A stretch of 15,251 bases of DNA from Acanthamoeba castellanii str. Neff (lineage: Eukaryota > Discosea > Longamoebia > Acanthamoebidae). Shown here in pieces: positions 1 through 9,161 of the stretch. Within the stretch, counting starts at the first letter, position 1. Every line of letters begins with the position of its first letter. A model generated the notes under the pieces. The model saw only the letters and a program-made list of their open reading frames with translations, had not been told where the DNA came from and searched no databases. The position numbers and the translations under genes were made by a program. The stretch lies in the NCBI RefSeq assembly GCF_000313135.1, contig NW_004457462.1:15259-30509 (forward strand), in the 5' to 3' direction.

Positions 1-2538
1 AGGAAGATGAAGCGGGCGATGTTGAAGCTTCTCCCTGAGAAGCGTGAACGGTACCTGCACCTGTCCTGGACTGCTTTGTTTTTACTCACCGCCGCACTGC
101 ACTGCACCCCTGCAGCAAGCAGTTTTCGTCCACCATGGAAAAGCTGGAGCTGGTCTTGACCATGCGCAAGTACCCCGAGTCGCGTCGCCTGCTCGCCGAT
201 TACACAATGCTCAATCCGCACTCCGACCCGCACGACTTCGAGTACGGGCAGACCCTGCCTTGTTTGCAAGCCCCCCCCCCAGTACACTCATGATCAAATT
301 TAACAGGGACGTGAGCGAAGAAAAGTTCAACACCATGGAGGATCGGTTCCTCCTGGCCAGCAGAGAAATGCTGCTCAAGGCCAACTTTACCCCAGTCACT
401 CGCGAGGAGGTACCTTCCCATTTCCAGCTCAAGGTGATGCCCGCCCGCGTTGCTGACACGTGCAAACCATAGCTCGAGTGGGCGCTGAGAGAAGACTACT
501 TGAGCACGCTGCCGGTGGAGATCAACTGGGACGGCCTGGATCCCGGCCCCTTCCGCCGCTACAAGTACGTCTCGCTCCTCCGCTGGCCGCCCGTGGTAAG
601 GTTTGATATGGGCGGCTCACGAACGCCCATGTAATGAAGGGAGATGCAAGAGAATGAGGACAACATCGAACGGTTTGCGCCGCAAAGCGACAAGGCAGAG
701 AACGCGTTCATTCCCTCGAACAGGGTGTGGGTCTTCCGTCGCGGAATCGGCCTGGACAAGACTGAGGTAGCCACGCCTCAATGTAATCGCATTATGCTTC
801 TCACTTTCTTTGATGCAATGCTCATCGCTTCCCACCCAGGACTATTTCATGTTCGAGAAAATCGACCACCTGCTCATCATTTTCTTCACGTGGCTTTCTA
901 ATCGATTCCCTTCGCTCCTTCGCATTTTCCCATTCCTGGGCAAGGTCCGACCATCTTCCCGCATATATATACACACACGGTGGTGGTTCATGCGCTGACG
1001 TCACCTCCTGTCGTGTTCTGGCCCACCAGGTCAAGTCGGTCCAAGAAGTGGAGACAAAGCGACAGGCCAAGAAGCACAACAGGAGGGAGAGCGCAGGGCT
1101 CAGCGCGGATTCTGTGGGTCTACGCACTCTGGACAAAGGCACCCAACCGGAGGACGAGGACAGCAATGTCATCACTCGACGGACCCTGTTCGCCGACGTG
1201 CGCAAGCACGGCCTCGGCTCGCTCTTTCGCAAGAGCACCATCGTGGTACGAGCCCATGACGCCCTACCAAGATTCACCGTGACTCTTCGCACAATCAACC
1301 CACCCTGTCGGCTGGCGCATTGCGTTTGACACAGGAACCGACGTACAAGGAGATGGTGGTGATGTACAAGAGAGACCCCAAGAAGTCGGTCGCCGCGCTG
1401 GATCCCACCCACGCCAGCGCCATCAACGATCGCGGAATCTTCCTTCGCACCTACCGCAACATTCCCATGGTACAGCTCACCTTGCTGACCGCCGCATTGT
1501 GTTGTCTTTCCTTGAATGCCTGCGCTGACCGCCGATTTTCATCTTGGCAACTGCAGTCCGATCTGGAGCTCATTTTCCCGGAGAAGAAGCTGGGTGTGAG
1601 ACCCATGGACTTTGTTTACCTGGCCGCCACGGGCGCGATCGGCATTGCCACGCTCATCATCCATTTCTCCGACGAGGTACGACCACCACGGCTTATCGTT
1701 ATTACATTCCCTGTGATAGAGCTGTCTTGTACTCAAAACCAACGTGTTGCGCGCATAACAGATAAGCTCGTGGTTTGGCCTTGCGGCTCTGCTCAGCTTT
1801 GTCACCCTCGCCGTGCGCACCTTCATCACTTATCGCTACAGCATCATTTACTACCAGCGGTTCATGCTCGGATTTCTCAATGACAAGGCGTACCGTCTCT
1901 CTCTCCACACACACTCTCTCACACCTTCGCACTCATATCTCAATATTCTCATCGCTTTTTGGTACAGAATGTCTAGCGACAGGGACGTCCTGTTGTACTT
2001 GATAGACAAGCTCAAGCTGCAGGAACTCAAAGAGGTAAACTTAACTGAACTCATCTGGATTCAATCTACCAGCCTGCCTGGCTGACTCATTTCTCGTCGT
2101 TGGTACACATAGAGCGCGGTCCTGTATTTCTTCCTGTGGACCTACGGCAAGCAGACGCCCAGCCTGGCGCACAAGGTCTGCGAGGAGTTCATGATGGACA
2201 TCCAGAGGCTCGAGAAGCACCCTACGCACGTCCGGTTCGCCGTACACGACGCGCTGGCTCGTCTCCTCTCCCTTGGCATGGCCAAGCGCGCCGACGGTAC
2301 CACATACACGCGCGCTCCGAACGCCCAGGCTGTGTGTTCTTACGCGTTCCATGTAAACTTCGGCTTTGCAGGACGCGAGAGCAAGAACATCGACGACGAG
2401 GCCGAGTACGTGGCGACGCCGTTGGACGAGATGCCCACCGTGCTGGGCGAGCACTGGGCTCACATTTTTGCCACTACCCACCTGCCCAGCGACGCCGCCA
2501 TTCCGTACACCAGCGCCTCGGCGCCCTCCTCCTACTAG
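1..2538 (+). CDS. TMEM143-like DUF3754 membrane protein (5' end uncertain)
   Basis: Exons by splice-phase joining: 1-50, 116-241, 307-409, 473-595, about 644-766, 840-944, 1030-1245, 1335-1469, 1557-1676, 1762-1889, 1968-2034, 2113-2296 and 2372-2538 (stop TAG), giving 548 residues within the window. In-frame ATGs lie at 7 and 19, but the frame is open to the window edge, so the true start may be upstream. The family is recognised from the order of conserved blocks: VWVFRRGIGLDKTE, an FEKIDHLL segment, YKEMVVMYKR, IFLRTYRNIPMSDLELIFPE, then two hydrophobic helices (about window residues 346-364 and 371-388), then a winged-helix-like C-terminal part beginning DVLLYLIDKL. DUF3754 proteins such as animal TMEM143 and plant homologues are membrane proteins of unknown molecular function; a mitochondrial or plastid site is family knowledge and is not visible here. 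The fifth exon start is the weakest junction: AG acceptors at 643, 652 and further downstream all keep phase. It converges with the next gene, with 95 bases between stop codons. Confidence 0.85.
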
Positions 2539-2633
2539 GCCCAGTTCTTCACCCCCCCCTCTGTTCTACCGCTCGAAGCTTGTAAATAGGTCGCCCATTC
2601 CCATGACTCGCTGCCGGCTCTCTCTTCTAGGCT

Positions 2634-3363
2634 TCAGTCGTTCTCGGCGCTGCCGGCGGTGTCGCCGGCCTCAGTCTGGCTGTCGCTCGGCCGCAGGGTC
2701 ACCTGGATGGCGAAGAGCGGGTAGATGTAGTCCTCCTCGCCCTCGTTCGTCTTGGCGTTCGTTTGCTTGAAACGGACCCGGAAGCCCAACTTCCTTTTGT
2801 TGAACTGTTTTTACCTGCAATCAGTATCAGCTGCACACGCACCACCGCACAAGCACACGCACACGCACACGCACACGCAAGACTGTAGTACCTCGGCCAG
2901 GTACGCGCTGATGCTGGCCGCGACGGTGACGATGTGAGCGGCGAGTTGCTGTTGTTTTCGCTGGCGCCGGATCACCCCAAACACGGTGTAGTCCCACCAG
3001 CTGGCGTTCTTGAGCATGTCAACGCTCGCCTCATGAATGGGTCGCCAGAGCTCGTTCACGCCTCCAATCAGCGCCTTCCACTGCTCCTCTGTAGTTAATA
3101 ATAATGATGAGAATGGAAATACATGGGAGATAAGCATGATGGTCGAGTGTTGGTGTGCTCGCCCTATTCATCTTTCATATGAAGGAAGGGGAGTGCGTAC
3201 CGGAGCACACAGCCGCAAGAAAAGATGGATAGTCGTCGCTGTACATTTGAAAGGTGCCCTGCTGGTCTGGTGGGGCGGGCCGCTCGTTGATGGTTGCTGT
3301 GTTCACACCTTCCACACGCTTCACGCGCATAGCGCTATTCAAGGACCGCATTCTGATCTCCAT
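2634..3363 (-). CDS. CHIC / Golgin A7 / ERF4 family protein
   Basis: Three exons on the minus strand, 3363-3201, 3088-2892 and 2804-2634 (stop TGA), encode 176 residues. The ATG at 3363 is the simplest start; a further 5' exon cannot be excluded. Assignment rests on the pattern of the Golgin A7/ERF4 superfamily: a YPSFL block (residues 45-49), an EEQWKALIGGVNELW helix (55-69), a hydrophobic helix (about 103-118), then an AEFNKRKLGFRVRFKQ block (119-134) and a strand IYPLFAIQVTLRP (147-159). These match in order the FP...L, helix-with-N-x-L, N-x-R-x-x-x-KLG and final I-x-I-x-L/F-x-P parts of CHIC and Golgin A7. Golgin A7 and yeast Erf4 are accessory subunits of DHHC palmitoyltransferases; CHIC proteins are small palmitoylated membrane proteins. 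The cysteine cluster of CHIC is absent, with only one Cys at residue 53, so membrane attachment by that route is doubtful. The middle intron carries a GTGTGC repeat on the coding strand. The assignment comes from pattern memory and is not an alignment. Confidence 0.62.
2853..2878. repeat. (GCACAC)4 microsatellite in an intron
   Basis: Four perfect GCACAC units plus GC lie inside the second intron (2805-2891) of the minus-strand CHIC-like gene. On the coding strand of that gene it reads (GTGTGC)n. It sits downstream of the donor and does not enter an exon. Confidence 0.9.
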
Positions 3364-3682
3364 CTGGTTGTGGGGGTGGCATGAAGTGAGGATGGCGCGA
3401 TGCGGCCTGAGGACATGGGAGAGCTCACCTTCTTACAACAGCCAACCACGACAACAAAACGGGGAGAACTGCCGAGCCTGCTGAAGGTGCTGTTGTGGGT
3501 GTAACTCCTGCCAGACGGATAGTGGGCAAAGGGCACTTTCCTTTTCAGTTTGCGAAGAGAAAAGTGTTTCCTTCAATTTTCTTTTTTGTTTCCGCATTTT
3601 TTTTCCGATTGATTAGCGTACCACACCAAGGTACCTCTTCCCTACATCACTCTCTGCTTAGAGCTCTCTTCGTTTTCCTGGT

Positions 3683-3688
3683 TATAAT
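3683..3688 (+). promoter_or_regulatory. TATA-like element upstream of the XRN gene
   Basis: The sequence TATAAT lies within GTTATAATAG, 57 bases before the ATG at 3745, in an AT-rich stretch. The position suits a TATA box with a short 5' UTR. This is a match to a short degenerate motif only, with no start-site evidence. Confidence 0.3.
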
Positions 3689-3717
3689 AGCTTAACCTCG
3701 TTGCGATCAATGAATGA

Positions 3718-3734
3718 TTAATCAAATTGATTAA
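3718..3734. promoter_or_regulatory. Perfect 8+1+8 inverted repeat just before the XRN start codon
   Basis: TTAATCAA, a single A, then TTGATTAA form a perfect dyad ending 10 bases before the ATG. Such a dyad suits a dimeric DNA-binding protein or an initiator-proximal element; as RNA it would form only a weak A/U hairpin. AT-rich composition makes chance dyads more likely here than elsewhere in the window. Confidence 0.4.
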
Positions 3735-3744
3735 AAGGAACAAC

Positions 3745-6700
3745 ATGGGAATCGCCGGCTTTCAGAAATGGCTGGAGAAGCACTACCCGCACTGCTTCAT
3801 TCCGGTGCCAGACGCGCCCCGACGCCCTGCGCCCGGCGAACGGTGCGTTGTGAACTCTCCTCTTGTGCGAAAGCGTGCTCACCCAACACTCGGCCGTGTG
3901 CAGGGCTCCGCCAGCTGTCAAGGACTACTTTGACCATATCTACGTGGATCTCAATGGCTACATTCATACGGTGGGAAGGTACGCGTGCAACCCCGTGCCA
4001 GCATGTTGTGTGTGTACACACAATTGAACGATTCAACGCTTCGCACTCGTCCCTCCCGCTTCAGGCGAGCCGCAAACGAAGAGCAACTCTTCACCTTGCT
4101 GTTCCGCGAGCTCGATGGGCTCTTCAAGGTCTGCGTCGCGCGCCAGTCCATCTTCCTCGCCATCGACGGACCCGGTACGCGCAGTGCATGGCCACCACTG
4201 ATAAAGATCGTCCGTTATTGTGGTGTGCGACTCATTTGTGCTGGCTTTGTCTACGACACCGTAGCGTCCGCGGCCAAGTTGATCACCCAGCGAAAGCGGC
4301 GCCTGGGTGCGGCCAGCAAGCAGGACAGACAGGCCAAGGCCAAGGCGCAGCCCCAGCCACAAGTCGCCGAGAGCGAAGCCCAAACGGGCGCTCCCGCCGT
4401 CAGCAAGAAGAGGGTGAAAAAGAAGGGCGAGTTCAACCTGCTCCAGGTGACTGCGGGAACGCCGTTCATGTACCGACTGAAGAACGCGCTGTGCTTCTGG
4501 GCGTGCTCGCGCCTGCAGAGCGACCCCAAGTACCACTTCACCCGCATCTATATTTCCGGTGCGTTCATACCCACCGCCCACCACCCGCGGCCCCTGTGTG
4601 CACTAACGTTAATGTGGTCCTGGCAGGTCCGGATGTGCCGGGCGAGGGCGAGCTCAAGATTATGGAGTTCATCGTCTCGCACGCCAATGCCGATTCCTCG
4701 CCACCGCCAAACCCACAGGAGCGAGTGTTCGCCTATCAGACGGTGCGTTTGAAACGGCCGTGTGTCCGTTGTGGTGTGGTCGCAGTGGTCCGTCAGTTGT
4801 GGCTCACTCGGTTCTCGTTTGCGCTGGACAGGGCTTTGCCGACCAGGAACGGAACGCCGAGAAGTTCCGGAGGGACTCGCACCTCATCGTGGGCACCGAT
4901 GCCGACTTGATTTTGCTCGGTACGCCCCAGCGCCCAGCCTAGCTCTGCATTTTCTTTTGTTCGAATGATGTTGTTTCTGATTTCGTACGGGCACGCGCTG
5001 CCAGGTTTGAGCTCCATGTTGCAGAATGTTTTCATTCTCAACACGCAGAGGGGACAGAGCTCCAAGCTGCTTTTTTCCATCTGGGAGTTCTGCCGGTCAC
5101 TCGAGCATTCCTTCCCCTTTAGGGTACCTGCATGCAGCCGCACCACCGCACACGCGCACGTCAACACGCACATGCACGAAGCGAATTCATATAAATGATA
5201 ACGTTACGTTGGTTTGCTGCAGGGTCACTGCAACATGACGAGGCTCGACTTTGTTTTGATCTCCCTCTTGCAAGGCAACGACTATCTGCCCAAGCTCCGC
5301 GGCGCCTCCCTGGACCGGTGCGTCGTCTTCATAGACCCTGCACACACTTTCTGTAGATGATAATTTTTTTATATATTTCTAACAGTCATATTCTTTTTCC
5401 GGTTTCTGAAGGTTGTGGGCACGGTACAAGAAGCTGAAGCAGCAGCCCCAGTTTCACCAGCAATTCCTGGTCAACCCGGGCTACACGCTCAACGTGCCCT
5501 TCTTCCTGAACCTCGTCTGTGCCTTCGGTCCGGTCATGCCGTTGCCCTCCTCCCCGGCCTCCTCGCCCAACGCCCTGCCCACCTCCGTCCCCTACTCGGC
5601 TTCCACCGCTGCGCCGGCGCCAGTGCCAGTGCCAGCGGCGGTCACCATTCCCTCTTCGGCCGCCGTCGAGGAATCGGCCTATCCTCCGGCGCTCTCGTCC
5701 CTGTTCCAGTCCGCCACGCAGGCCATGGGCTCGTTCGCGCCGCACCTCACGCCGGCGCACCACCACCGAGGCCTACACCAGCAGCTCCAGTCGCCCGTGG
5801 ACTTTGTGGACCCGGCCATCATCTCGTCGTCGTCGTCGTCGGCCTTTTTTCCCTCCTCGGCTGCCGGGCAGCTGCTGCCTGATGACCCGTCGATCATCGC
5901 CGCGTCCGCGATGGGCTACGCGGCGCCCTATCTGCACGGCGGCAACCCCTACTACCACCCCTACCATCCCCCGCACCCTCCGGTCGGCGGTCACCCGGTG
6001 CCGCCCGCCGTTGCGCTGATGTTTGCCAACCCCTACCTGTCCGCGTCGGCTTTCCCTTCGCCAGTGCCCGCCGCGGCGACGGCGATCATGCCTCCGCCGT
6101 TCGGGCATGGAGGCCATGGCCTGGTCGCGGAGGAGGCCGACATCGACGCCGAGGGTGACCAGGAGGTGATCTGCTTCCAGCCGCCCGTGGCCGTGCAGGC
6201 AGCAGTGGCGGTGGCCGCTGCAGCTCATCTCGGCGAGGCACAGCAGCACCTGGCAGGGGAGGATCTCATCGGCGAGGCGATCGACGAAGACGAGGACGAG
6301 TTTGACGGCGACGACAGCGAGAGCGAAAGCGACTACGACGATGAAGAGGAAGAGGCTGTGGAGGGCACCAACGGTAAGGATGTAGAAGAGTCCATGGACG
6401 ATGATGAGGATTCCGACGAGGAGGAGGAAGAAGAGTTCATCAAGGGACTCATCTTTGGCCACGACCCCGAGGCCTACCTGCAGGGCCTGTTCTGGTGCCT
6501 GAAGATGTACATGGAAGGTACCCCTAGCTTTCTCCACCTTCTTGAGTCGAAGCAGTCATGTTGTCTGCGCCGTTTGAGGCTGAAGGGCGGTGCGAAATGA
6601 CTACTCCACAGGCTTCTGTCCTGACAACAAGTGGTTCTACACCCATCGCCACGCTCCTACCGCCTTGCAACTCAGGTACGCACGACACACACACGACACA

Positions 6701-8146
6701 CACGGCACACACACGCACACACGCGCGAATTGACTTGCTTGGCCTGGCGCAGAAACTTCTTTGCGGATGCTGGCGCATCGAACTCGTTCTATCCGGTGAC
6801 CGTGCCACGCTCGGCCACGCTCCCATTGCCGCCCCACAAGTTCTGTCTCACCGTGCTCCCACTCCAAGGTACCCCGACGTCCCACCCGCGGGGGCTCCTC
6901 GAAGCTCGCAGGCCCTGACTCGCTCTTTCTTTGGACAGCGCGCGAGTTGGCGCACGAGATGCTGCAGCCGTACATGGCGCTCGACTCCAAGCTGGGCTCG
7001 ATCTTTCGCGAGCCCACCTTGCTGGTGGACGTACAGCTCATCGACGCCGTGCTGTCCGAGATCCCCGAGGCCAGCCTGCCGCCCGAACTGCGCTTCGCCC
7101 ACACACACTACTACCAGCGCGCCCCGCAAGCCGGCTACGGTACATTGCTCTCTGTGCGTGTCGTTGGCCGTGTCGTGTCGTGTCGTTGGTCGTGCTCATG
7201 TGCTGTGATGGTTGCAGGTCGGAACGGGTGGCATCCGCAGCCGTGGTCGTACCAGCATCAGCGATACGAGCACCAGCCGGGCCCCTTCGTGCCCTCGCTG
7301 CTGCCGCAGCTCCCGTGTCAGCGCTACGATCCGCTCTGGGACCCCGAGCGCCGGCTCAAGTGCGCCTTCTACCCCACGCGCAGCTACCCGTCGCCCGCGC
7401 TGTACGGCGGCGCCGACCCGCGGGTCGACTTGAATGCCTGGCCCGTGCTGGCGCCCACCATCGACCACCTGCGCATCCCCTATTACAAGCCCTTCGCCTT
7501 CTTGTACGGTGCCGGCGGCGGATATCGCGGCGGACGTGGCGGCGGACGTGGCGGCGGACGCGGCGGCGGCCGAGGAGGTCGCGACGGACCGCGCGTTGTG
7601 GGAGTTCCTCCACTCGAGGGAGTGGTTGTCGAGGCTGCGCCCACAGACGCGGACGCCGGCGGTGCGGCGCCAGCTGGCGGCTTCGCGCCTCGGCCTGGTC
7701 GAGGCGGTCGAGGAAATCGCGGCGGACGCGGCTTTGCCCGAGGAGGACGAGGCGGCGCCCATGCCCAGCACCCACAGCAGCACCTGCCAGCAGACGCAGC
7801 TGCTGCACTCGGGGCGCCGGCCGAGCTTGTCAACGGTGGCGGCGCAGGCCCGGCGGCGGCGGCGGAGGGTCTGCATAGGGGAGGCGGATATCGAGGCGGA
7901 CGTGGCGCCGGACGCGGCGGCGGGCGACGAGGAGGTCGGGGTGGCCGCGGAGCCGTTGCAGCCAACGGCGGTGACGCCGGGCAGCCGAACCCGCAGCACG
8001 GCGACGCCTCGGCTGCAGCGCCCCACCAGCCCCGAGCGCAGCGTGGACGAGCCCGGGCGCCGCCGGTCTACAAGCCCAAACCGTCGGCCGGCGGCCCTCC
8101 GCCCAACGCAGTGGCGCCGACGACCAGCGGACCACAGCCCTTATAA
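3745..8146 (+). CDS. XRN-family 5'-3' exoribonuclease with low-complexity insertion and RGG tail
   Basis: Thirteen exons: 3745-3842, 3904-3978, 4065-4174, 4265-4558, 4627-4742, 4832-4919, 5005-5123, 5223-5317, 5412-6517, 6612-6675, 6753-6868, 6939-7139 and 7218-8146 (stop TAA), encoding 1136 residues. The start MGIAGFQKWLEKHYP matches the family's MG-x(3)-F-x-x-WL opening. Conserved blocks follow in order: YVDLNGYIH (D48), FLAIDG (D92), the 5'-phosphate pocket K99, Q103, R106, R107, VTAGTPFM, GPDVPGEGELKIMEF (E199, E201), VGTDADLILLG (D254, D256) and FVLISLLQGNDYLPKL (D309, D320). Known XRN enzymes use these acidic residues to hold metal ions and degrade 5'-monophosphorylated RNA processively. 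A P/S/A/H-rich then acidic insertion of about 300 residues (about 372-675) separates this half from the second conserved region, which resumes with YLQGLFWCLKMYMEG and HRHAPTALQL. The last exon ends in GGRGG repeats from about residue 925. The large XRN1-type C-terminal domains are not recognisable, so cytoplasmic XRN1 versus nuclear XRN2/Rat1 is left open; the RGG tail leans slightly to the latter. Confidence 0.93.
5540..6440 (+). other. Low-complexity and acidic insertion inside the XRN catalytic region
   Basis: Within the largest exon the encoded protein changes from ordinary XRN sequence to Pro/Ala/Ser-rich, then His/Pro/Tyr-rich, then strongly acidic sequence (DEDEDEFDGDDSESESD and later EEEEEEF). 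A (TCG)6 run at 5824-5841 encodes six serines. The frame stays open and the conserved second region resumes directly after it, so the segment is most likely translated as a disordered insertion and not an unrecognised intron. No good donor and acceptor pair that removes it was seen by eye. Confidence 0.7.
6681..6727. repeat. CA/CG-rich microsatellite in XRN intron 10
   Basis: An imperfect run of ACAC, CACG and GCACAC units fills most of the 77-base intron between 6676 and 6752. Both splice sites flank it cleanly: donor gtacgc and acceptor gcgcag. Confidence 0.8.
7170..7184. repeat. (GTGTC)3 in XRN intron 12
   Basis: Three perfect GTGTC units lie inside the intron 7140-7217, flanked by related imperfect units (GTGCGTGTCG and TGTCGTTGG). 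The same pentamer recurs on the coding strand of introns in two other genes of this window. Confidence 0.85.
7504..8143 (+). repeat. RGG-coding, GC-rich repetitive tail of the XRN gene
   Basis: Near-repeats of GGCGGACGTGGC encode GGRGG and YRGGRG motifs in three clusters, about 7520-7590, 7700-7760 and 7875-7960, separated by Ala/Pro/Val-rich stretches. RGG boxes commonly bind RNA and are often arginine-methylated. The high GC content leaves this stretch open in several frames at once; only the frame joined by splice phase to the XRN core is treated as coding. Confidence 0.8.
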
Positions 8147-8204
8147 GAGGTGCGCCAACATTGTTTTGAATTTTACAGCTTTGTTACAATGCAGCCGCCC
8201 GTGG

Positions 8205-8569
8205 CTAGGCGGTCTCGATGTAGAGGCCGTTGGGGTGCATGACGTTGGTGTCCTGGAACAACGCGTTGTCGCCGACGGCGATGGCCTTGCTGGTGTCACC
8301 AGATGAGCTGGACAGTGACTACGAAGGACAGCGCTGGGAAGACTATTGACCGCTACTACTGTGATGACTGTGCGAACGCGCTACACCGATTGGTGCAAGA
8401 CCATCGCATTAGCGCTTGCGTAGTACTATTACCTGCCAAGAGGATGAAGAAGCTCATGGTCTATCTCTACCGTCGGAGGATCCTTCCCTGTGCGAAACGG
8501 CGTGTCGGTTGGCCTACACGCTCGACCTGCTCCAGCCACAGACGGCGTAGCAAAAAAGTAAAAGGCCAT
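8205..8569 (-). CDS. Doubtful two-exon small protein of 79 residues
   Basis: The gap between the XRN and F-box genes contains a possible minus-strand gene: exon 8569-8433 starts with ATG and ends at a ggcag/gtaata donor, and exon 8307-8205 starts after gtccag and ends at TAG. The phases agree (2 then 1). The second exon reads like a real protein C-terminus, with AIAVGDNALFQDTNVMHPNG then LYIETA, and with GC-rich third positions like its neighbours. The first exon is less protein-like. I recognise no family. It could be a real small gene, the surviving 3' end of a decayed gene, or chance. A plus-strand frame (8303-8581) crosses the same stretch and looks less convincing. Spacing is tight: 58 bases to the XRN stop and 48 to the F-box start. 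Confidence 0.25.
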
Positions 8570-8617
8570 TCACAGAATTGAGGGCTTGGCCGCCCACTTG
8601 GCAAGAAACAAAAAAAG

Positions 8618-9117
8618 ATGGAGGACTACGATGAGCACAACATCGAGGTTGCGCTCGTGGACAAGGAGCTCATGCACATCGTGTTTGGCTTCCTGGACTT
8701 CACCGACCTGTCCTCCGTGTCCGCCGTGTGCAGGTACTTAAATTATTAAAATCTATTCTTATATTTATAATAATAATCATGAATTATGACATATTTGTAA
8801 TTTTTAACTTCATTATCTGCAAAGGCGGTGGCAGGTGCTGGCCAGGGCGGACGAGGTCATGCGCGTGCTGGTCCAGGGTCGCGTTTTGTCCATGGGCACG
8901 GCCGACCACACGGGCCTGGGCTACGCCCCCGCCGAGAGCAGCGAGCCCAATCGGTGGCGCATGATCACTCGCCTCGCGCGGGAGACTATCGTGCAGGTGG
9001 CCACCACGCCCGAGATCTACGACAAGCACCACACCCTGGCCGTCACCGAGAATGGTACTCCCGCCCAGTGCCGGCCTTGGTGCTTCACCAAGTTCTCAAA
9101 CTCTTTGGTGTGTCGTG

Positions 9118-9161
<44 letters not shown>

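Larger units (their letters stand above)
3364..3744. promoter_or_regulatory. Divergent intergenic region shared by the CHIC-like and XRN genes
   Basis: This 381-base gap separates two divergently transcribed start codons, so it should hold both promoters. The half nearest the XRN gene is AT-rich, with T runs around 3580-3605, unlike the GC-rich coding DNA on each side. It contains a TATA-like stretch at 3683-3688 and a perfect inverted repeat at 3718-3734. The part next to the CHIC-like gene could hide a 5' UTR exon: on the minus strand there is a donor-like AAG/gtgagc near 3427 and an acceptor-like CAG directly before the ATG at 3363. No coding sequence is supported here. Confidence 0.5.

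Noticed and set aside
271..280. Run of ten or more C bases in a DUF3754 intron
   Set aside because: A simple homopolymer in an intron; possibly a sequencing-length artefact and not a feature.
822..1412. 196-codon minus-strand frame across the DUF3754 gene
   Set aside because: It lies antisense to confirmed exons and introns and shows no domain or splice continuation. It is explained by GC-rich codon use on the plus strand.
3768..4910. Long plus-strand open frame of 380 codons
   Set aside because: It reads through several XRN introns in changing frames relative to the conserved blocks. It contains only pieces of the XRN motifs, and the spliced model explains them all in one phase-consistent reading.
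5773..6537. 254-codon minus-strand frame opposite the XRN insertion
   Set aside because: The hydrophobic and basic character is the antisense image of the acidic and Pro/Ala-rich coding sequence. There is no independent support.
7434..8306. 290-codon plus-strand frame overlapping the XRN tail
   Set aside because: It is a shifted reading of the GC-rich RGG repeats, gives Arg/Ala/Pro-rich sequence with no motif, and runs past the XRN stop only by chance of composition.
8303..8581. 92-codon plus-strand frame containing CDDC and a basic tail
   Set aside because: Codon composition is less GC-biased than in nearby exons and the C-terminal half is basic and random-looking. It is no stronger than the minus-strand alternative.
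9117..9160. Regular short repeats that might suggest a CRISPR array or telomere-like array
   Set aside because: They are simple tetranucleotide microsatellites without spacers, confined to introns.
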